From Bacteroidota bacterium (lineage in GTDB: Bacteria; Bacteroidota; Bacteroidia; UKL13-3), in NCBI GenBank assembly GCA_947477885.1, contig CANJUD010000006.1, forward strand, positions 1-64,000: DNA of 64,000 nucleotides, written 5' to 3'. The position numbers and the translations under genes are program-made. The notes under the pieces were generated by a model. It was not told the origin of the DNA, did no database searches, and was given only the letters and a program-made list of their open reading frames with translations. Below, one piece after another: positions 60,765 to 64,000 of the stretch; the stretch's first letter is position 1; each line of letters opens with the position of its first letter.

Positions 60765-63700
60765 ATGTTTAAGAAATTATATTTAGTTTTATTATATATA
60801 AGTTTGCATAGTGCATTTGTTGCTAATGCACAAAAGACGGGCTACTTCGACGAGCCTGTGTGCACCTACAAACGTGCTGTGGAGTTATTTGATAAAGAAA
60901 AATATGGGGCAGCACGCAGTTTGTTCGAGCAAGTATTAACCCAAAACCCCGACGAGAATATTAAATCTGAAGGTAGTTATTACATTGCTTTGTGTGCCAC
61001 CAATCAGTTCACGAATGATGCGATAGGGTTATGGAAATCGTTTACACAAGCGTATCCTACACATTCTAAATATGATGAGGGTACTTACTATATTGCTCAT
61101 ATTTATTTTAGAGACAAGCAATATAAAGATGCCTTGAAAGCCTTTGCAGCAATCAATGTAGAAGAGTTAAGTGTAAACCTAAAACATTTATACTATTTTG
61201 AAAAAGGATTTAGTGAATATAAACTAAACAAATACGATGAAGCAATAAAATCATTCGCTGCTATGCCCGATAATGGCGATTCGGAGAATGATGTGGGAGC
61301 AAGATATTCAGATGCCAAGTACTATTTGGGTTATATGTATTATATACAAGGCAATGACAAACTGGCTCAAAAGAATTTGGAAATTGTTATAGATTATGAC
61401 CCTTATAAGAAAGTAGTACCATTATATCTTTGTCAAATATCGTATAGAAATAAGGAGTATGCCCAATGCGTAAAATGGAGCAGTGAAAATGCAGGCAAAG
61501 AAATTTTACCCGATATATATCTTTTCAAAGGATTATCATATTATGAAATAAAAGAGTTTGATAAAGCGGCTGAAATGTTGGAGAACCGCTCCAAATACAA
61601 GGAATTGACGGATAGTGAATTGTATATTTTGGGCTATTGTCATATCAGAAACAAAGAATTTAGTCAGGCCGTTTATCGACTTTCGCATATTGCTGATCAT
61701 AATAATTTGTTATACCAGCAGTCGCAATATACTTTGGCAAATTGTTTTGTTATATATCTTAACAAACCTGAAAATGCACGGGCAGCATATTATAATGCAG
61801 GTAAGTATGATCATGATAAAAGTATTAAAGAAGAATCGCAATTTAACTATGCAAAGCTAAGTGCTGAGATATTCCCAATGCAGGGAGCTTCAATTACCTC
61901 ACTCCAAAATTTTATTAATAATTATCCAGATTCAAAATATGGTGATGATGCTAAAAATATATTGAGTAACTTGTTACTAAATACCAAGCAATATGCAAAA
62001 GCTCTGGGTATATTGGAAGAGATAAAAGTTAAGAATGCGAGTATAGAATTGGCCATACAGAAGTGTGCCTACTGCAGAGCTGAGGAATTATATAAAGCAA
62101 ACGATATTAACGGAGCAGCTAAATTATTCATGAGAAGCTATACCTATAATCATGATATGAAGTTTAAGGCCTTGTCAGTATTTTGGTTGGGAGAGATTGC
62201 ATATCATAAAGAAGAATATGGTAAAGCAATAGATTTATATAAAGAATTTGAAGGATACCCGCAGGCTGCTTCCACATTTCATTATACCACTTCCTATTAT
62301 AATCTGGGTTATAGTTATTTGAAGTTGGACAAATATCAACAGTCGAATGTTTGGCTTGAGAAATTTATTGCTGCAGAAACTTATTTTGGCAATAAGGCAG
62401 AACTGGTGCTGGATGCACATTCACGCTTAGCTGATAATTATTTCTTAGAGAAAAATTATACAAAAGCAACCAACGAATATAATTATGTGATCAATAAAAA
62501 TTCGCCTGATGCCGATTATGCTTTATTTCAGATGGGTATAATATATGGTTTGGAAACCAAATTGTATGATAAAATTAATATATTAAATAAGCTGATTGAA
62601 AAATATGAGAATAGTGATTTATATGAAAAAGCATTATACGAGTTGGGCTATACTTATTTCAATTTAGAAAAATACGACCAGGCAGTTGAGAGTTTTAACG
62701 ACCTGATACAATCGCAGAAAAGCCCAGTGGGCCTGGTAAGAAGAGCACAACTGAATATAGGTTTGATATTCTATAATCAAAAGCAAAACAGTAAAGCCAC
62801 GGAACAATTTCAATATATATTAAAAAAATATCCCGAGAGTGAAGAAGCTCATGAAGGACTTGAATTGTTAAAAACAATATATACTGAAAATGGAGAGTTT
62901 GATAAATTTGATGAATGGGCTAAGGCTAATGGAATTAAAATATATCAATCGAGCACTGCAGAAAAAGATACACTGATGTTTGAATCAGCAATGAATTTGT
63001 TGGACCGCAAGGATTCTATAAAATCATTGGAAGTATTGGGTAAATATATTAATGAGTTTCCCGATGGTGCATTTATATTAAAATCGCACCAATTGAAGGC
63101 AGATATCTTGAGTCGTAAAAACCGCAAAGATGAGGCCTTGCCTGAGTATGAGTGGATAGCTACCCGTCAGCCCAATGAATACACTGAGCGCAGTTTGAAA
63201 TGGGTTTGCAACTATTATTATAACCTTAAAAATTACGAAAAAGCTCTCGAGTATTTTGAAAAATTGGAACCCAATTCATCAGTAAAAGAAAATAAAATTT
63301 TGGCATTGGTTGGGCAAATGCGATGTGCAGACAAATTGGGATTAACAGATAAATTGAAAGTTGCTTCTGAAAAAACTGTTCAATACCCAGGTATAGAAAA
63401 AGACTATAGCACGGAAGCAAAATATAACTTAGCAAAAATATATTACAGTACCGATAAAATTACCGCACTCAATTATTTTAAAGAGGTGGTGAAAGCTAGT
63501 AAAAATAAGCGTGGAGCAGAAAGCAAATATTATACAGCCCTTATCTATTTTGATAATGGAGATACTATAAACTGCAAGAAAGCAGTGTTTGAATTGAGTG
63601 AACAATACCCCGATTATGATTACTGGGTTGCCAAAGGCTATTTGGTTTTGGCTGATCATTATATTAAACAAAAAGACGAATATCAAGCAAAATATACTTT

Positions 63701-63893
63701 GCAAAGTTTGATAGATAATTATGAAAAATCGGATACTGACCCTGATGATATCATTAAAATGGCTACAGAAAAATTGGAGCAATTTAATAATAAAGAAAAG
63801 AACCGCGAAGAATTGATACAGCAACAGAAGCTGAATGATACCAAGAGTCAGGAAGAAAAGGATAAAGAGAATCAAGGCGTAAAAGATTTTTAG
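60765..63893 (+). CDS. Large tetratricopeptide-repeat protein, exported
   Basis: 1042 aa; signal peptide; many TPR units (YYIALCATNQF, ALYELGYTYFNLEKYDQAVESFNDLI, etc.). Confidence 0.9.
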   Translation: MFKKLYLVLLYISLHSAFVANAQKTGYFDEPVCTYKRAVELFDKEKYGAARSLFEQVLTQNPDENIKSEGSYYIALCATNQFTNDAIGLWKSFTQAYPTHSKYDEGTYYIAHIYFRDKQYKDALKAFAAINVEELSVNLKHLYYFEKGFSEYKLNKYDEAIKSFAAMPDNGDSENDVGARYSDAKYYLGYMYYIQGNDKLAQKNLEIVIDYDPYKKVVPLYLCQISYRNKEYAQCVKWSSENAGKEILPDIYLFKGLSYYEIKEFDKAAEMLENRSKYKELTDSELYILGYCHIRNKEFSQAVYRLSHIADHNNLLYQQSQYTLANCFVIYLNKPENARAAYYNAGKYDHDKSIKEESQFNYAKLSAEIFPMQGASITSLQNFINNYPDSKYGDDAKNILSNLLLNTKQYAKALGILEEIKVKNASIELAIQKCAYCRAEELYKANDINGAAKLFMRSYTYNHDMKFKALSVFWLGEIAYHKEEYGKAIDLYKEFEGYPQAASTFHYTTSYYNLGYSYLKLDKYQQSNVWLEKFIAAETYFGNKAELVLDAHSRLADNYFLEKNYTKATNEYNYVINKNSPDADYALFQMGIIYGLETKLYDKINILNKLIEKYENSDLYEKALYELGYTYFNLEKYDQAVESFNDLIQSQKSPVGLVRRAQLNIGLIFYNQKQNSKATEQFQYILKKYPESEEAHEGLELLKTIYTENGEFDKFDEWAKANGIKIYQSSTAEKDTLMFESAMNLLDRKDSIKSLEVLGKYINEFPDGAFILKSHQLKADILSRKNRKDEALPEYEWIATRQPNEYTERSLKWVCNYYYNLKNYEKALEYFEKLEPNSSVKENKILALVGQMRCADKLGLTDKLKVASEKTVQYPGIEKDYSTEAKYNLAKIYYSTDKITALNYFKEVVKASKNKRGAESKYYTALIYFDNGDTINCKKAVFELSEQYPDYDYWVAKGYLVLADHYIKQKDEYQAKYTLQSLIDNYEKSDTDPDDIIKMATEKLEQFNNKEKNREELIQQQKLNDTKSQEEKDKENQGVKDF

Positions 63894-63896
63894 TAT

Positions 63897-64000
63897 ATGC
63901 AAAAACATATTATATATATATTCATACTGATTTGCAATATTCAATTTGCCAATGCCCAAGCCGATACTTTGGAAAAGGGACATATCACCATTGTGCGACC
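63897..64000 (+). CDS. Exported protein, truncated by window end
   Basis: MQKHIIYIFILICNIQFANAQADTLEKGHITIVR, open to the window edge. Confidence 0.6.
   Translation, partial: MQKHIIYIFILICNIQFANAQADTLEKGHITIVR

Noticed and set aside
1-64000. Frequent TATATA/ATATAT strings as regulatory elements
   Set aside because: They occur throughout coding and intergenic sequence and likely reflect AT-rich composition and use of ATA/TAT codons.

Overview
The window is a chromosomal segment from an AT-rich member of the Bacteroidota. This rests on porQ and T9SS-type C-termini, a carbonic anhydrase-fused SulP transporter, and sdhC-sdhA-sdhB gene content. It is mostly housekeeping and envelope genes: miaB, plsC, porQ, ppk1, fabI, gatC, an IscA-like gene, carA, sdhCAB, arfB, rocD, aroA, and an O-antigen/MBOAT cluster. 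Two giant CotH/lamin-tail paralogs are also present. The most unusual content is: (1) a large class of intergenic arrays with 7-bp period. At least 12 loci have different heptamer sequences, and they often abut stop or start codons. (2) Small-gene cassettes bracketed by inverted heptamer arrays. One is a four-helix-bundle/S23 gene filling the whole sdhC-sdhA gap. Another lies at 11787-12998, has inverted TACGATTT(T/G)GCTGACGCC ends, and carries a 78-bp hairpin tandem array plus an antitoxin-like gene and a small membrane-protein gene. (3) A DUF4160/DUF2442 pair translationally coupled inside the sdh operon. (4) A three-gene SMC-kleisin-wHTH (MksBFE-like) operon without a JetD/MksG nuclease gene. 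(5) Several decaying loci: a frameshifted PIN toxin, a frameshifted lipoprotein paralog, and a beta-barrel/LuxR chimera. All family assignments were made by reading translations and no database search was run.
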